A stretch of DNA of 64,000 bases from Planctomycetota bacterium. GTDB taxonomy: Bacteria; Planctomycetota; UBA1135; UBA2386. The notes beneath the pieces were generated by a model. It saw nothing but the letters and a program-made list of their open reading frames with translations. It had not been told where the DNA came from and made no database searches. Location: the NCBI GenBank assembly GCA_014192625.1, contig BJHM01000021.1, forward strand, positions 1-64,000, read 5' to 3'. Positions within the stretch are counted from its first letter, which is position 1. The number at the start of each line of letters is the position of its first letter. Of the stretch, positions 43,587 to 54,252 are shown piece after piece. The translations under genes and the position numbers were made by a program.

Positions 43587-44627
43587 TCAGCGCAGTGATT
43601 CTTCATCCAGCAGAACGGAGTTCGTCACCGAGTTGCCAAAGCGTTCGTAGGCATCGAGCGTCCACACAACTTTTTTTGTCTTCGGCTCAAACTCGACCAA
43701 CACCGGCTGGCCCGGACCGGCGTGACAGTTGCCCAGCACGTAATTGCCGTTGCGCAGCACTTCGAGCGTCGTCGCCCAGGCAAGTTTGATGCCCTTGAGA
43801 TCATCCTGATGCACTTCCCAGACGATCTCTTTCTTCGCGTTCACTTCAATCACGCTATGGCCGTTGCCGGTGGCGATCAATGTGTTGCCCGAAGGCAGCC
43901 GGAGCACGCCAAAGCACTGATTGCCAAAGGCCTCAGGGCCATGGCCATCTTTGCGCTCCCTGCCAAACAGGGGCACCGCAAACTCGAACACCACCTTGCC
44001 CGTCACGCCGTCGTACTCGCGCACGCAACCGTCGCCCTCATGGCAAACCAGCACGTTGCCGTTGCCAAGGCGCCGCACGAGGCGGGTATCGCGATGCGTG
44101 TTTGGATGCTGCACAACGAGCGGCACCTCGCGCAGGAGTTTGCCAGCACGGTCGATCTCAATTAGCCGCGCTGGGCCACTTTCAGCAATCAGCAGCTTGT
44201 CATCCGCAAACGGGACAAACGAGTGCACCTCGATGGGCTTCCCGGCATTGCCGTTCTGCTTGCTTGAGTCGTAACTCCAGACGACTTTTTTCTGCGCCGG
44301 GTCGATCTCGGCGACGCCAACCATCCGATCCTGCACAAGGATGTGCCCATTGGGCAGCCGGTGCAGGTCGTGAATGCCGTCCCACTTCATCTCCCATTCG
44401 ATCGAGCCGTCACGCGCGAGGATTGCCAGCGTGTCATTGCCCTGCAACAACACGCGATGCAAAGCAGCCGACGGCATAGTCGGCTTTGCGGATAATGGCG
44501 CGGTTGGTTTTGCGGCTGGGACCGCAACCGGCACTCCGGCTTTCACTGCGGGCTTGGACTCCGTCGGTGCTTGGGCACACAGCGCCGTAACGAACAACAT
44601 CGCCGCGCTTTTGCAGTGAAGCTTCAT
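43587..44627 (-). CDS. Secreted beta-propeller (PQQ/NHL-like repeat) protein
   Basis: The 346-residue protein starts with a signal peptide (about 1-20), then a Pro/Ala/Lys-rich linker, then six or so repeats of a beta-propeller blade: D-G-S-I-E-W-E, R-L-P-N-G-H-I-L-V, I-D-P-A-Q-K-K-V-V-W-S-Y, R-L-G-N-G-N-V-L-V, N-A-K-K-E-I-V-W-E and L-R-N-G-N-Y-V-L-G. No enzyme residues are identifiable; such propellers often bind ligands or partner proteins. A longer frame back to 44999 lacks signal features and overlaps the ABC-F gene, so ATG 44627 is chosen. Confidence 0.72.
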   Translation of the reverse strand: MKLHCKSAAMLFVTALCAQAPTESKPAVKAGVPVAVPAAKPTAPLSAKPTMPSAALHRVLLQGNDTLAILARDGSIEWEMKWDGIHDLHRLPNGHILVQDRMVGVAEIDPAQKKVVWSYDSSKQNGNAGKPIEVHSFVPFADDKLLIAESGPARLIEIDRAGKLLREVPLVVQHPNTHRDTRLVRRLGNGNVLVCHEGDGCVREYDGVTGKVVFEFAVPLFGRERKDGHGPEAFGNQCFGVLRLPSGNTLIATGNGHSVIEVNAKKEIVWEVHQDDLKGIKLAWATTLEVLRNGNYVLGNCHAGPGQPVLVEFEPKTKKVVWTLDAYERFGNSVTNSVLLDEESLR

Positions 44628-44685
44628 GCGGCACATCTTGGCAGACGCACACGCACTTCGCCCGACTTCTCGCCGACTACAGGCC

Positions 44686-46350
44686 TTACTCCGCCGCGAT
44701 TTCGCGGACCTGCCCAGCCTCAACATGCCAGCGCCGCGTGAGACGCACATTGTCGAGCATTCGGCGGTCGTGCGTAACGAGTAGCACCGTGCCATCAAAA
44801 GTCTCGAGCGCCTGCTCCAGTTGCTCAATCGCTTCGAGATCGAGGTGATTGGTCGGCTCATCGAGCACGAGCAGATTGACACCGCGAGCTTGCAACAGCG
44901 CAAGGCCAGTGCGCGTGCGTTCACCAGGTGAAAGCGATGCCGCAGAACGCGTGATGAGGCCCGAGCCGACACCAAACTTGGCGAGCAGCGTACGCACATC
45001 CGCGGTCGTCATGTCGGGCACGCCGCGCGCAAAAATGTCCAGCAACGGTGCCTCAGCAACAAACGCCGCGCGCGCCTGATCAATCTCGCCGATCACCACA
45101 TTGCTGCCGAGCGTGGCAGCACCCGAAGACGGCGCGATGCGAAGCAGCAACAGTGAAAGCAGCGTGCTTTTGCCGCCGCCATTGGGCCCGGTGATCGCCA
45201 CCCGGTCACGCAGGCCGAGCTGGATGTCGACCGGGCCGAGGCGAAAGCCAGCTCGCTCGACTACCGCACCGCGTGCAACCGCAACCACATCGCCCGATCG
45301 CGGCGCCTGCGCAATGGTGAACTGCAACCGCCATTCTTTGCGCGGCGCCTCCACCGCATCGAGCCGATCGATCATCCGCTCAGTCTGCTTGACCTTTGCT
45401 GCCTGCTTCTCACTGGTCTCAGTGCGGAATGCGCGGCCAATCTTGTCATTGTCGCGTGCCTTGCGCCGCGCGTTCTTGACACCTTTTGCCATCCACGCAC
45501 GCTGCCGCCGGGCGCGCGCCTCGAGCTCCCCGCGGCGGTTGGCAAAATCCGCGTAGGCATCCGCCGCGTGACGGCGAGTAGTCGAGCGTTCCTCGAGATA
45601 CGCCTCATAACCACCGCCGTAGGTAACAACCTTCAGCAGGCTGCGGTCGATCTCGACGATTTTGGTGACCGTGCGAGTCAAAAACTCGCGGTCATGACTG
45701 ACCAGCACCATCGGCGCCTGCAAGCCACTGACAAAATCTTCCAGCTGTTCGAGGCCTTCGGCATCGAGGTCGTTGGTCGGCTCGTCGAGCAGATAAGCGT
45801 CGTAACGCGACAACAACAACGCAGCAAGGCCAGCGCGTGCCGCCTGACCACCGGACAACGCGGTCATCGGCACATCGAGATCAACTAACAACCCGAGGTC
45901 CGCAACCACTGCTGCGGTGCGCTCCTCCAGATCGGCACCGCCAAGCTGAAGCCAGCGTTCGAGCGCATCGGTGTAACGCTCGTCTGCGCCGTCCGCGCCG
46001 TCTGACATTTCTTGCGCCGTAGCATTCATTGCCGCTTCTGCTGCCGCAACACCGGTCCGGCGTGCGAGCAAGGCGCGCACAGTCTCATTGGGGACTCGCT
46101 CGGGCTCCTGCGCTAAATAACCGAGCGTCGCCGTCGGCGGTGCAACATTGACGGAGCCAGCATCGGCTGCGCGCAAGCCCGCGAGGATGCGAAGCAGCGT
46201 CGACTTGCCGGTGCCATTTGGGCCAACCAATCCAACAACCTCGCCTGGTGCCACGACGAGATCGAGGCCAGCAAACAACTCGCGCGCGCCGAAGCTGGCA
46301 GCGAGACCACGCGCATACAACGTCACACTCACAGATACATCGTGCCGCAT
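44686..46350 (-). CDS. ABC-F family ATPase, second copy
   Basis: This protein (about 554 residues from ATG 46350) has two ABC cassettes without membrane spans. The first has GPNGTGKST, LSGGQAARAG and L-L-D-E-P-T-N-D-L-D; the second has GPNGGGKST, L-S-P-G-E-R-T-R (Pro in place of the usual Gly) and L-D-E-P-T-N-H-L-D. A basic linker with A-R-R-K-A-R-D-N-D-K lies between. It is much diverged from the ABC-F at 5632, so a specialised ribosome-rescue or antibiotic-protection role is possible. ATG 46362 or an in-frame GTG inside S-V-S-V-T-L are alternative starts. Confidence 0.87.
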   Translation of the reverse strand: MRHDVSVSVTLYARGLAASFGARELFAGLDLVVAPGEVVGLVGPNGTGKSTLLRILAGLRAADAGSVNVAPPTATLGYLAQEPERVPNETVRALLARRTGVAAAEAAMNATAQEMSDGADGADERYTDALERWLQLGGADLEERTAAVVADLGLLVDLDVPMTALSGGQAARAGLAALLLSRYDAYLLDEPTNDLDAEGLEQLEDFVSGLQAPMVLVSHDREFLTRTVTKIVEIDRSLLKVVTYGGGYEAYLEERSTTRRHAADAYADFANRRGELEARARRQRAWMAKGVKNARRKARDNDKIGRAFRTETSEKQAAKVKQTERMIDRLDAVEAPRKEWRLQFTIAQAPRSGDVVAVARGAVVERAGFRLGPVDIQLGLRDRVAITGPNGGGKSTLLSLLLLRIAPSSGAATLGSNVVIGEIDQARAAFVAEAPLLDIFARGVPDMTTADVRTLLAKFGVGSGLITRSAASLSPGERTRTGLALLQARGVNLLVLDEPTNHLDLEAIEQLEQALETFDGTVLLVTHDRRMLDNVRLTRRWHVEAGQVREIAAE

Positions 46351-46509
46351 ACGAGCCGACATGGCCACAGCGCGGGCCAACCAGTCTTTGAGCAAGACAC
46401 AGAGTGTGCGTGCCTGGCTGTTCCAATAGATTGGTCTGCGCTTATCGTCGGTGCGTCGATCGCTGCTGTGCACCATCCATTGAAGCCAATACTCCACCAA
46501 CAAAACCCC

Positions 46510-49500
46510 ATGCGGTCGCGCCAACTACTTGCCAAGGCCATTCGCTCACTCGTCCTCACAACGAGTATTGGCGCTGCTTTGACGGCCCAAGTCGAATCGC
46601 CGAGTGCGCCATATCAAGTCGACTACAACCACGACATAAGGCCGATTCTTTCGGACAACTGCTTTGCCTGTCACGGACCGGACGAGAATGCGCGCAAGGC
46701 GAAGCTGCGACTCGATCGCGGCGAGTACGCGTATGCCGCGCGCGACGGCAAGCCTGCCATCAAGCCAGGCGATCTTTTGCAAAGCGAGTTGTGGCAACGC
46801 ATCAACGCGCAGGACGCGGCGGAGCACATGCCGCCGGCCGAATCGCACCGCGCCCTTGCCGATGCTCAAAAACAGCAACTGCGTGCGTGGATCGAACAGG
46901 GCGCAGTCTATGCAGAGCACTGGGCGTTTGTGCCGCCGCGCAAATCGCCGCCGCCAGCCGATGATGTCTCGCCGATCGACGCATTCATCCGGGCAAAACT
47001 TGCTGCGGAAGGCCTCACTAAAGCGCCCGCTGCGGACCGTGCGACATTGATTCGCCGCGCCTCGCTCGACCTGACCGGCCTGCCGCCATCCGCCCTGGAG
47101 GTCTTGGCTTTCACAGCCGACACAGACCCACTCGCATGGGAGCACTTGATTGATCGCCTGCTTTCGAGCCCCCACTACGGCGAACGCATGGCGCTGCCGT
47201 GGCTCGATGCTTCGCGCTATGCCGACACGAACGGCTTCTCGATCGACGGCGGTCGGCACGCATGGCTATGGCGCGACTACGTGATAAACGCATTCCAAGT
47301 CAACAAGCCCTATGACCGGTTTCTCGTCGAGCAACTGGCGGGCGATCTGCTTGCCGCACCAACGGCAGAAACACGCATCGCGTCGGGGTTTCAGCGCAAC
47401 AGCATGATCACGCATGAGGGCGGCACGATTGCCGAGGAGAACCTCATCAACTATGGCGCCGACCGAGTGAAGACCTTGGGCGAGGCGATACTTGGCCTCA
47501 CGCTCGGCTGCGCGCAGTGCCACAACCACAAGTTTGATCCGATCACGCAGCAGGACTACTACTCGCTGTTTGCCTACTTCAATGCGACCAACGAGCCAGC
47601 GCACGGCGGCGACGGCGGGGTGAATGCCGCGCCAACTGTGGATGCGCACTCCGTATTGGTGACCGGCGAAGAGGACGCGCTGCGTGATCGCATCGCGGCT
47701 CTTGAAGTAGCACTGGCGACACCCTCGCCTGCGATCATCGCTGCGTGGGAAGCACAGCAACGTCAGATCCTCGCAACCCGAGGCCGAGGCCTGATCCTCC
47801 ATCCTGTGCGCCTACTCAAGATCAGCACGCCCAATTCGGGCAGCGGCTTCAAAATTCGCGACGAACGCTACGCAGAGATTGAGGCCCTTGGCGGCGCTGC
47901 CTTTGACGTGTCGATGTCAGTGCCAAAACTCTGGCTGCCCATCACGGGGCTGCGCATTGTGATGCACCCGTCGCCCGACCATCCCGAGGCAGGATGGGGC
48001 CATGGCGGTGGCACCGAAAAGAAGCACACGTTCGTTTTGACCAACGTGTCGTTGAGCGCAGGACCGGTGCCATCCGACCAGGTAAACCTCTACCGCCTGC
48101 TGAAGATCGCGCGCGTCACGGCCAACTGCTGGGATGCCGCCAATCGCCCCGAGGGTGTCCTCAACACCAACACCAGCGAAGGCTATAGCCCAGACCTCAG
48201 CCATGAAGGCCCGGCGCAACTCACAACCACGTTTAGTGAGCCACTGCCGAGCGATACCGCATTCCTCACTGCGCAACTCAACTTCGGCCAAGGCAACAAC
48301 CTGCTGGCGAAGCGCATGGAGTTTTTCTTGGTCAGCGGCGAGGACGGCGACAGCGACTTGCCGCCCATCGTCATCGAAGGACTTGGTGTAGCACCGACAA
48401 AGCGCACGACAGAACAGTCGACGGCAATCCTTGACCACATTCGCGCCCATGCTGACGCACTTGCACGCACCCGTAATGAGCTTGCCAATGCGCGCGAGCG
48501 GCTCGCAGTTCGCACCGACGCATTCTCAGCGCTGGTGATGGACACCGCCGAGCATCCACGCGAAACGTTCATCCTCAATCGCGGCAACTACGCAGACCCG
48601 AGCAAGAAGGTCACCCCGAACACGCCAGCGATACTGCCGCCGCTGCCAATCGGCGCGCCCGCCAATCGACTTGGATTGGCGCGCTGGGTGACGATGCAGG
48701 CCAATCCGCTGACCGCGCGCGTAGCAGTAAATCGCTTTTGGCAGATGCTGTTTGGCATCGGGCTGGTGCGCACGGCAGCAGACTTCGGCACGCAGGGCGA
48801 GTGGCCGTCTCATCCCCAACTGCTCGACTGGCTCGCAGTGGAATTTGTCGAACTTCGCTGGGACGTGAAGGCACTGCTGCGCGAGATTCTGCTGTCAAAC
48901 ACCTATCAGCAAGCATCGACCACGACGGACGAGGCTAGCACAATCGACCGCGACAACCGGCTGCTCGCACGCGGCCCGAGGTTTCGCCTGCAAGCGGAGC
49001 TGGTGCGCGACGCGGCGCTGAAGATCAGCGGCCTGCTTTTGCCGCAAATCGGCGGCCCGAGTGTCCAGCCATACACGCCCGGCGATCCGTGGCGCGAGAT
49101 CAGCCACTACGGCAGCAGTGGTGCTACCGCACAATCGTTCATCCAAGACCACGGCGACAAGCTGTATCGCCGCAGCCTCTACACATACTGGAAGCGCACG
49201 CTACCGCCGCCCAACATGGCGATTTTTGACGCGCCCAATCGCGAGGTGTGTGTCGTCGATCGCACGAACACCAACACGCCGCTGCAGGCGCTCGTGTTGC
49301 TCAATGACGTGCAGTTCGTTGAAGCTGCCCGCGCATTTGCCGAACGTATCCTGCACCGAGCGGGCACCGAAGATGAGCGTCTGTCATGGGCTTTTGCAGA
49401 AGCGACCTCACGCGCCTGCCAACCGCGCGAACTTGCTGTCCTGCACAGCACTCTCGCGCGGGAACGCAGAATGTTTGCGGCACAGCCAGACCAAGCCACT

Positions 49501-49620
49501 CGCCTGCTAGCTACCGGCGAGTCGCTGCGTGACACTTCACTAGCCCCGGTCGAGCACGCCGCGTGGATGCAAGTCGCGGCGCTGCTGCTCAACCTGAGTG
49601 AGACCATCACGCACAACTAA
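46510..49620 (+). CDS. PSCyt1-DUF1549-DUF1553 (PSD1) c-type cytochrome-like protein, cassette 1
   Basis: The 1036-residue exported protein has a signal peptide (about 1-28), then a planctomycete cytochrome C domain with C-F-A-C-H near 54, DUF1549 (about 160-370) containing a second heme-like [11 protein letters not shown], a central beta-sandwich-type insert, and DUF1553 at the C-terminus (N-R-F-W-Q-M-L-F, then [11 protein letters not shown]). Such proteins are abundant in planctomycetes and are thought to take part in polysaccharide degradation or redox at the surface, but no reaction is established. The DUF1501 gene begins on the last base of its stop codon. Confidence 0.9.
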   Translation: MRSRQLLAKAIRSLVLTTSIGAALTAQVESPSAPYQVDYNHDIRPILSDNCFACHGPDENARKAKLRLDRGEYAYAARDGKPAIKPGDLLQSELWQRINAQDAAEHMPPAESHRALADAQKQQLRAWIEQGAVYAEHWAFVPPRKSPPPADDVSPIDAFIRAKLAAEGLTKAPAADRATLIRRASLDLTGLPPSALEVLAFTADTDPLAWEHLIDRLLSSPHYGERMALPWLDASRYADTNGFSIDGGRHAWLWRDYVINAFQVNKPYDRFLVEQLAGDLLAAPTAETRIASGFQRNSMITHEGGTIAEENLINYGADRVKTLGEAILGLTLGCAQCHNHKFDPITQQDYYSLFAYFNATNEPAHGGDGGVNAAPTVDAHSVLVTGEEDALRDRIAALEVALATPSPAIIAAWEAQQRQILATRGRGLILHPVRLLKISTPNSGSGFKIRDERYAEIEALGGAAFDVSMSVPKLWLPITGLRIVMHPSPDHPEAGWGHGGGTEKKHTFVLTNVSLSAGPVPSDQVNLYRLLKIARVTANCWDAANRPEGVLNTNTSEGYSPDLSHEGPAQLTTTFSEPLPSDTAFLTAQLNFGQGNNLLAKRMEFFLVSGEDGDSDLPPIVIEGLGVAPTKRTTEQSTAILDHIRAHADALARTRNELANARERLAVRTDAFSALVMDTAEHPRETFILNRGNYADPSKKVTPNTPAILPPLPIGAPANRLGLARWVTMQANPLTARVAVNRFWQMLFGIGLVRTAADFGTQGEWPSHPQLLDWLAVEFVELRWDVKALLREILLSNTYQQASTTTDEASTIDRDNRLLARGPRFRLQAELVRDAALKISGLLLPQIGGPSVQPYTPGDPWREISHYGSSGATAQSFIQDHGDKLYRRSLYTYWKRTLPPPNMAIFDAPNREVCVVDRTNTNTPLQALVLLNDVQFVEAARAFAERILHRAGTEDERLSWAFAEATSRACQPRELAVLHSTLARERRMFAAQPDQATRLLATGESLRDTSLAPVEHAAWMQVAALLLNLSETITHN

Positions 49621-51116
49621 TGGCTCCCATGCACCCCATCGACTCGATTGCAATGCAGTTGTCGCGACGCACTTTCCTTGGTGACGCGGCCAGGGGCATC
49701 GGCCAGATAGCACTCGGCTCACTGCTGTTGTCATCCTGCGCGTCGTCGCGCGCCATCAACGCCGCGCCATCGAGCAGTGCGCCACTCCTGCGAGGTGGCT
49801 TGCCCGGCCTGCCGCACTTTCCACCACGCGCCAAACGCGTGTTGTGCCTGTTTCAATCAGGTGGCCTGTCGCACATCGACCTGTTTGATGACAAGCCAAA
49901 GCTGCACGAATACGCCGGAAAAGACCTGCCTCCCTCGGTGAAGGGCACGCAGCGCGTGACCGGCATGACCTCGGGACAAGACCACTTCCTAGTGCGTCCG
50001 CCCCTCGCGCTCGGCAAGCGTTGCGGCAAGAGCGGCCTCTGGCTCAGTGATCTGCTGCCGCACCTGCAGACCATGGCAGATGACCTCTGCATCATCAAGT
50101 CGCTCAACACCGAGGCGATCAACCACGACCCGGCGATCACGTTCATGAACACGGGCAATCAATTGCCCGGTTACGCGAGCATGGGTGCATGGGCGAGCTA
50201 CGGCCTCGGCAGCGACAATCAAAACCTGCCTGCCTTTATCGCGATGGTGTCGCAGGGCTCGGGCAAGAACCCCGGGCAACCGATCTTTTCCCGCCTTTGG
50301 GGCAACGGCTTTCTCCCATCCTCACATCAAGGTGTTGCGCTCCGGCCGGGCGGCAACCCCGTGCCGTTTCTCGACAATCCTTTTGGCATCGTGCGCGGGC
50401 AACGACGCGCAATGCTGGATGAGTTGCGTACGCTCAACGAACTGCGCGCACAGGAAATTGGCGACGCTGAAACATTGGCGCGGGTGCAGGCCTACGAGTT
50501 GGCGTTCCGCATGCAAGCGTCCGTGCCAGAACTGATGGACACTTCCGGCGAGTCTGCAACAACGCTCGCCGCCTACGGCCCCGACGTGCAGAAGCCAGGC
50601 AGCTACGCCGCCAACTGCCTGCTCGCTCGTCGCCTGCTTGAGCGCGGCGTTCGCTTCGTGCAGCTGTTTCATCGCGGCTGGGACCAGCACATAGCGATCG
50701 GCAGGCAACTGCCAAACCAATGCCGCGACGTCGACCAACCTACCGCCGCCGTGTTACGCGATCTAAAACAGCGCGGCCTGCTAGAAGACACGCTGGTGGT
50801 CTTTGCCACTGAGTTTGGTCGCACGGCATATAGCCAGGGTGGCATCAACGACCCCAGCTCCGGGCGCGACCACCACGGCAAATGCTTTACCGTGTGGCTT
50901 GCTGGCGGCGGCGTGCGCGGCGGCATCGAGCACGGCACCACGGATGACTTCAGCTACAACGTGGCAACCAACTCGGTTCACCTGCGCGACCTGCACGCGA
51001 CGGTGCTGCATTGCCTCGGCATTGATAACACGCGGTTTACCTATCGCTTCCGCGGCCTCGAAACCAAGCTGACCGGCGTCGAACCAGCACACGTCGTGCA
51101 TTCGATCCTCAGCTAG
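49620..51116 (+). CDS. DUF1501 protein with Tat signal, cassette 1
   Basis: The 498-residue protein has a twin-arginine signal (L-S-R-R-T-F-L near 14-20) with a lipobox-like S-S-C after it. The DUF1501 body resembles the alkaline-phosphatase superfamily: F-Q-S-G-G-L-S-H-I-D-L-F-D, T-E-F-G-R near 400 and D-H-H-G-K. Export by Tat implies folding in the cytoplasm, often with a cofactor or metal. It is always-paired-like with the PSD1 gene upstream, with TAATG coupling, and the two probably form a complex. Confidence 0.88.
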   Translation: MAPMHPIDSIAMQLSRRTFLGDAARGIGQIALGSLLLSSCASSRAINAAPSSSAPLLRGGLPGLPHFPPRAKRVLCLFQSGGLSHIDLFDDKPKLHEYAGKDLPPSVKGTQRVTGMTSGQDHFLVRPPLALGKRCGKSGLWLSDLLPHLQTMADDLCIIKSLNTEAINHDPAITFMNTGNQLPGYASMGAWASYGLGSDNQNLPAFIAMVSQGSGKNPGQPIFSRLWGNGFLPSSHQGVALRPGGNPVPFLDNPFGIVRGQRRAMLDELRTLNELRAQEIGDAETLARVQAYELAFRMQASVPELMDTSGESATTLAAYGPDVQKPGSYAANCLLARRLLERGVRFVQLFHRGWDQHIAIGRQLPNQCRDVDQPTAAVLRDLKQRGLLEDTLVVFATEFGRTAYSQGGINDPSSGRDHHGKCFTVWLAGGGVRGGIEHGTTDDFSYNVATNSVHLRDLHATVLHCLGIDNTRFTYRFRGLETKLTGVEPAHVVHSILS

Positions 51117-51237
51117 CAGACGGCATCTGCGTGCACAAACGGCGTGCTCGATCTCTGCGTCACTTGCGCGACGCAGAGATCGCAAAATGACCAGATGGCC
51201 ACTTCCTTCGCCACGTCTGCCGCGCAAACATACGCAA

Positions 51238-51468
51238 ATGGCAAAGTCCCCATGCCCTCTCTCCCTCGTCCACTTTATCGAGAAAGCTGAACCGCTAAAA
51301 ATCAGCATCAACGGTCAGGACATGATCGCGGAAGTGAAGTCGTTCTCGACTGGCTCGTTTGGTTGGTATCTAAACGGCAAGACAGCGATCAGCGTCGACG
51401 GCAAAGTGGTGTCTGTGCAGATCGGCATGAACCTGACGATCGTCGGCAGCAAGGAAGCGCCGCGCTGA
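51238..51468 (+). CDS. Small conserved-looking protein of unknown function
   Basis: From ATG 51238 the 76-residue protein has a compact beta-rich sequence: K-I-S-I-N-G-Q, K-S-F-S-T-G-S-F-G-W, N-G-K-T-A-I-S-V-D-G-K and G-M-N-L-T-I-V-G-S-K. The repeated N-G-K/D-G-K turns suggest a small barrel. An upstream in-frame ATG at 51187 adds residues unlike the rest. It sits between the DUF1501 gene and the aldo/keto reductase, 8 bp before the latter, so it is probably co-transcribed with it. I recall similar short planctomycete proteins but know no function. Confidence 0.55.
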   Translation: MAKSPCPLSLVHFIEKAEPLKISINGQDMIAEVKSFSTGSFGWYLNGKTAISVDGKVVSVQIGMNLTIVGSKEAPR

Positions 51469-51476
51469 CACAGCGC

Positions 51477-52400
51477 ATGCAGTTCTTTCCATACCGCGAA
51501 CTCGGCCGCACTGGCTTTCGCGCATCGCGACTCGGCATTGGCGACCTGGCCGATCGCCAGGTGCCGGTCGAGACCTGCGTAGCAATAGTGCGGCGCGCAC
51601 TCGACGCAGGTCTAAACCTGATCGACACCGCCCCCAACTATGAGGACGGCTACAGCGAGCAGGTAGTCGGTCGCGCGCTGCAAGGGCGGCGCAACGGGGT
51701 GTTCTTGATCGACAAGATCGACCACCTGCACGCACCTGTCGAACCGCAGGTCAGTGACAGCCTCGCACGACTGCAAGTCGAGCACCTCGATCTGCTCGTG
51801 TTCCACGCTTGCTCGACGATGGCTGATCTGGGCCAACTGCAGGACCCGGGCGGCGGCTTCGACCAGCTCGCCGGCGAAGTGCGCCGCGGTCGCACGCGCT
51901 TTGCCGGCATCAGCAGCCATAACCCTGATGTGCTGCGCGCAGCGATCACGAGTGGCGCCTGCGATGTCGTATTGTTTCCGCTCGGGCCATTCGTCGATCG
52001 CCGCTACGAAACAGAAATCCTGCCACTGGCCAAGTCACTCAACGTTGGCACGGTCTGTTTCAAGACGTTTGGTGCAGGCAAGTTGCTCGGCGAGACCGAA
52101 GGCTATCAGCGCCCCTTGTCAGTGCGCCCGCGCAGCAAACTCAGTTCTGGCGGCGACGCGGCGGCGGCCGCGTTACTAAAACGACTCTCAGTCACCGAGT
52201 GTGTGCGCTACACGCTGACGCTGGATCCTGACGTCGCGCTGCTCGGACTGTCGTTCCCCAATGAACAAGATGCGGCGTTTGCTGCGGCACTGCAGTTCTC
52301 GCCGCTAAACGAGGCGCAACTCGCCGAAGTGCGAAGGCGCGCCGAGATCGCAATCGCAGGCAAAGGCCCCGTCTGGTGGAACCCGCCAGTGATCGGCTGA
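51477..52400 (+). CDS. Aldo/keto reductase family protein
   Basis: The 307-residue protein has the AKR barrel with catalytic Asp and Tyr in I-D-T-A-P-N-Y near 47-53, Lys in F-L-I-D-K-I near 80 and His in L-V-F-H-A-C. The N-terminal F-P-Y-R-E-L-G-R-T-G-F is typical. It would reduce a sugar or carbonyl compound with NADPH. ATG 51477 is chosen because the longer frame overlaps the preceding small gene. Confidence 0.85.
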   Translation: MQFFPYRELGRTGFRASRLGIGDLADRQVPVETCVAIVRRALDAGLNLIDTAPNYEDGYSEQVVGRALQGRRNGVFLIDKIDHLHAPVEPQVSDSLARLQVEHLDLLVFHACSTMADLGQLQDPGGGFDQLAGEVRRGRTRFAGISSHNPDVLRAAITSGACDVVLFPLGPFVDRRYETEILPLAKSLNVGTVCFKTFGAGKLLGETEGYQRPLSVRPRSKLSSGGDAAAAALLKRLSVTECVRYTLTLDPDVALLGLSFPNEQDAAFAAALQFSPLNEAQLAEVRRRAEIAIAGKGPVWWNPPVIG

Positions 52401-52488
52401 GTTAGACAACCTCACGTGGCCCCAATGTCCAGTGCGCAATGATCCCCGCCTCAGTGACTCAGTTCGGAATCGCTAGGTCTGCGCCGAT

Positions 52489-54252
52489 CTACCGTGCAGC
52501 GGCCGCGCGCCAGGCCTTGATCGACGCCGTCAAGTGCTCCCGTGCAGGGCGCTCGATGCCAAATCCCTGCAAACCCACTGGGCCTTCGAACCCGGCGGCT
52601 TCGAGGGTTGCAAAAAAACCACGCAGGTCGAAGTCGCCTTCGCCGAGCGGCCGGATCAGCGCGTGCCAATCGTCACCAGCAAGGTCAGCACCATTGAGCG
52701 TGACGGCAAACAAGTGCGACCGACAACGCTGCAGCAACACTGCGGGATTTGGCTCGGTCCCAGTGCGCAGAAAGTGACAAAGGTTGAAGCAGAGGCCGAG
52801 CCGCGGATTGCCAATCCGTTCGCACAGACGCAATGCATCCTCGGCCGTCTCAAGCCAGCAACCGTGGTGCGGATAAAGCGCGATCTCGACGCCGGTCGCA
52901 TCCGCTTCCGCAAGCAACGGAGTCAACGCCAAAACCGCGGCTTCGTCGCCTGCGGGATCGCGCAACGCGACCCCACTCTGCTGCAACGCCAACCACAACA
53001 TGCCTTGCCCGCCTGCGAGCGAACGCATCGCTGCGCGCAGCGGCACACAGCGCTCGGCCTGATCCTTACCTGGCTCCAGCACCGCATAGGCTGAAATCAG
53101 CTCTGCGCCACGCGCTTCGCAGGCGCGCCGAACTTCTGGCAAGCGGTCGATGTCCCACGCGATGCCTTCAAAGCCAAGTTCACTCACAAGTGCTGCCTGC
53201 GCGTCGATCGAGCCGCCGCCGGTGCCAGTGTGCATCGCGAACAAGGGCCACTTATTGCCGCTCGGATACAACTGCGGCGCATGCGCACGAATGGCCTCGA
53301 CAAACCATCGGCCCACGCCATCGCGCAAAATCACAACCTCATCGCTGCCGAGAGCGATCCGCGCGCCATCAGGCTTCTGCAGCGCAGCGCACACTCGCCC
53401 TCCGGCCTCTGCGCGCAGTTCGATCCGCACATCTTTAGGCAGCACTGGCAGCTGTTGGGGCCGCAGACTCGGAGCGAGATACGGCTGCACGATCCGCGGA
53501 TCGCCATTGCTCCACGCTGACACAAAGCCGCGCACAAACTGTAATGCCGCAAGCCGCTCACCAGCGTCGACCGCTGGCGCAAAAGACATCGCATGTTGCC
53601 ACGGCAACTCATCGAACTGATCTGCCAGCGCAAAACCAAGCTCGGCCATCTCGCGCACCACCTGCGCCTTCGTCATGGTGTGCTCTGGCTTGATCGGAAC
53701 CGCAGGATCCTCGGCGCGAAATTCTACCAACACGACTCTGCCGTTTGGCTTCAGCGCACGACGCACGTGACCCATCACGGTCACCGGGTGCGACAGTTCG
53801 TGATAGACATCGACTAGCAGCACGAGATCGCACGAACCGGCCGGCAGCTTCGGATCGTCGACCAGCGCCTCGATCAGCGCGACATTGGCAAAGTGCAACT
53901 GCGCCGCGCGCATCGCCAGCAACTTCAGCATCTCCGGCTGCAAGTCGACCGCAAACACCTTGCCCTCGCTACCAACCGCCTTCATCAGCGGCAGCGTGTG
54001 ATACCCATTGCCACAGCCAAGGTCGCACACGGCTTGCCCAGGCTTCACCGCAAGCCAGCTTTGCAGTAGTGCGCCGTTCTCCTCGTCCTCGCGCGTCGCC
54101 CGCAAGAGCCACGGCGCACCAGTCCAGTGCATCGTGTGCGCGACCTCGCGCCCCAGGTAGGCAACGCGGCCGTCGGGGGACAATTCCGGATCGGCCTGAC
54201 CTTGCGGCGATGCAAGCAGCGCACCCAGGAACACAACGGCAGCGGACAACAT
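52489..54252 (-). CDS. Secreted fusion: SAM-dependent methyltransferase plus isomerase-like TIM barrel
   Basis: The 587-residue protein starts with a hydrophobic leader (about 1-20, ending G-Q-A) then Y-L-G-R-E-V-A-H-T-M-H-W, a class I methyltransferase with D-L-G-C-G-N-G at 77-83 and D-V-Y-H-E-L near 150, and a linker to about 335. The C-terminal part (about 338-587) is a sugar-isomerase/AP-endonuclease-like TIM barrel with L-G-L-C-F-N-L-C-H-F. If exported, the methyltransferase would work where SAM is not known to occur. The leader lacks an early basic residue, so export is probable, not certain. Confidence 0.75.
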   Translation of the reverse strand: MLSAAVVFLGALLASPQGQADPELSPDGRVAYLGREVAHTMHWTGAPWLLRATREDEENGALLQSWLAVKPGQAVCDLGCGNGYHTLPLMKAVGSEGKVFAVDLQPEMLKLLAMRAAQLHFANVALIEALVDDPKLPAGSCDLVLLVDVYHELSHPVTVMGHVRRALKPNGRVVLVEFRAEDPAVPIKPEHTMTKAQVVREMAELGFALADQFDELPWQHAMSFAPAVDAGERLAALQFVRGFVSAWSNGDPRIVQPYLAPSLRPQQLPVLPKDVRIELRAEAGGRVCAALQKPDGARIALGSDEVVILRDGVGRWFVEAIRAHAPQLYPSGNKWPLFAMHTGTGGGSIDAQAALVSELGFEGIAWDIDRLPEVRRACEARGAELISAYAVLEPGKDQAERCVPLRAAMRSLAGGQGMLWLALQQSGVALRDPAGDEAAVLALTPLLAEADATGVEIALYPHHGCWLETAEDALRLCERIGNPRLGLCFNLCHFLRTGTEPNPAVLLQRCRSHLFAVTLNGADLAGDDWHALIRPLGEGDFDLRGFFATLEAAGFEGPVGLQGFGIERPAREHLTASIKAWRAAAAR

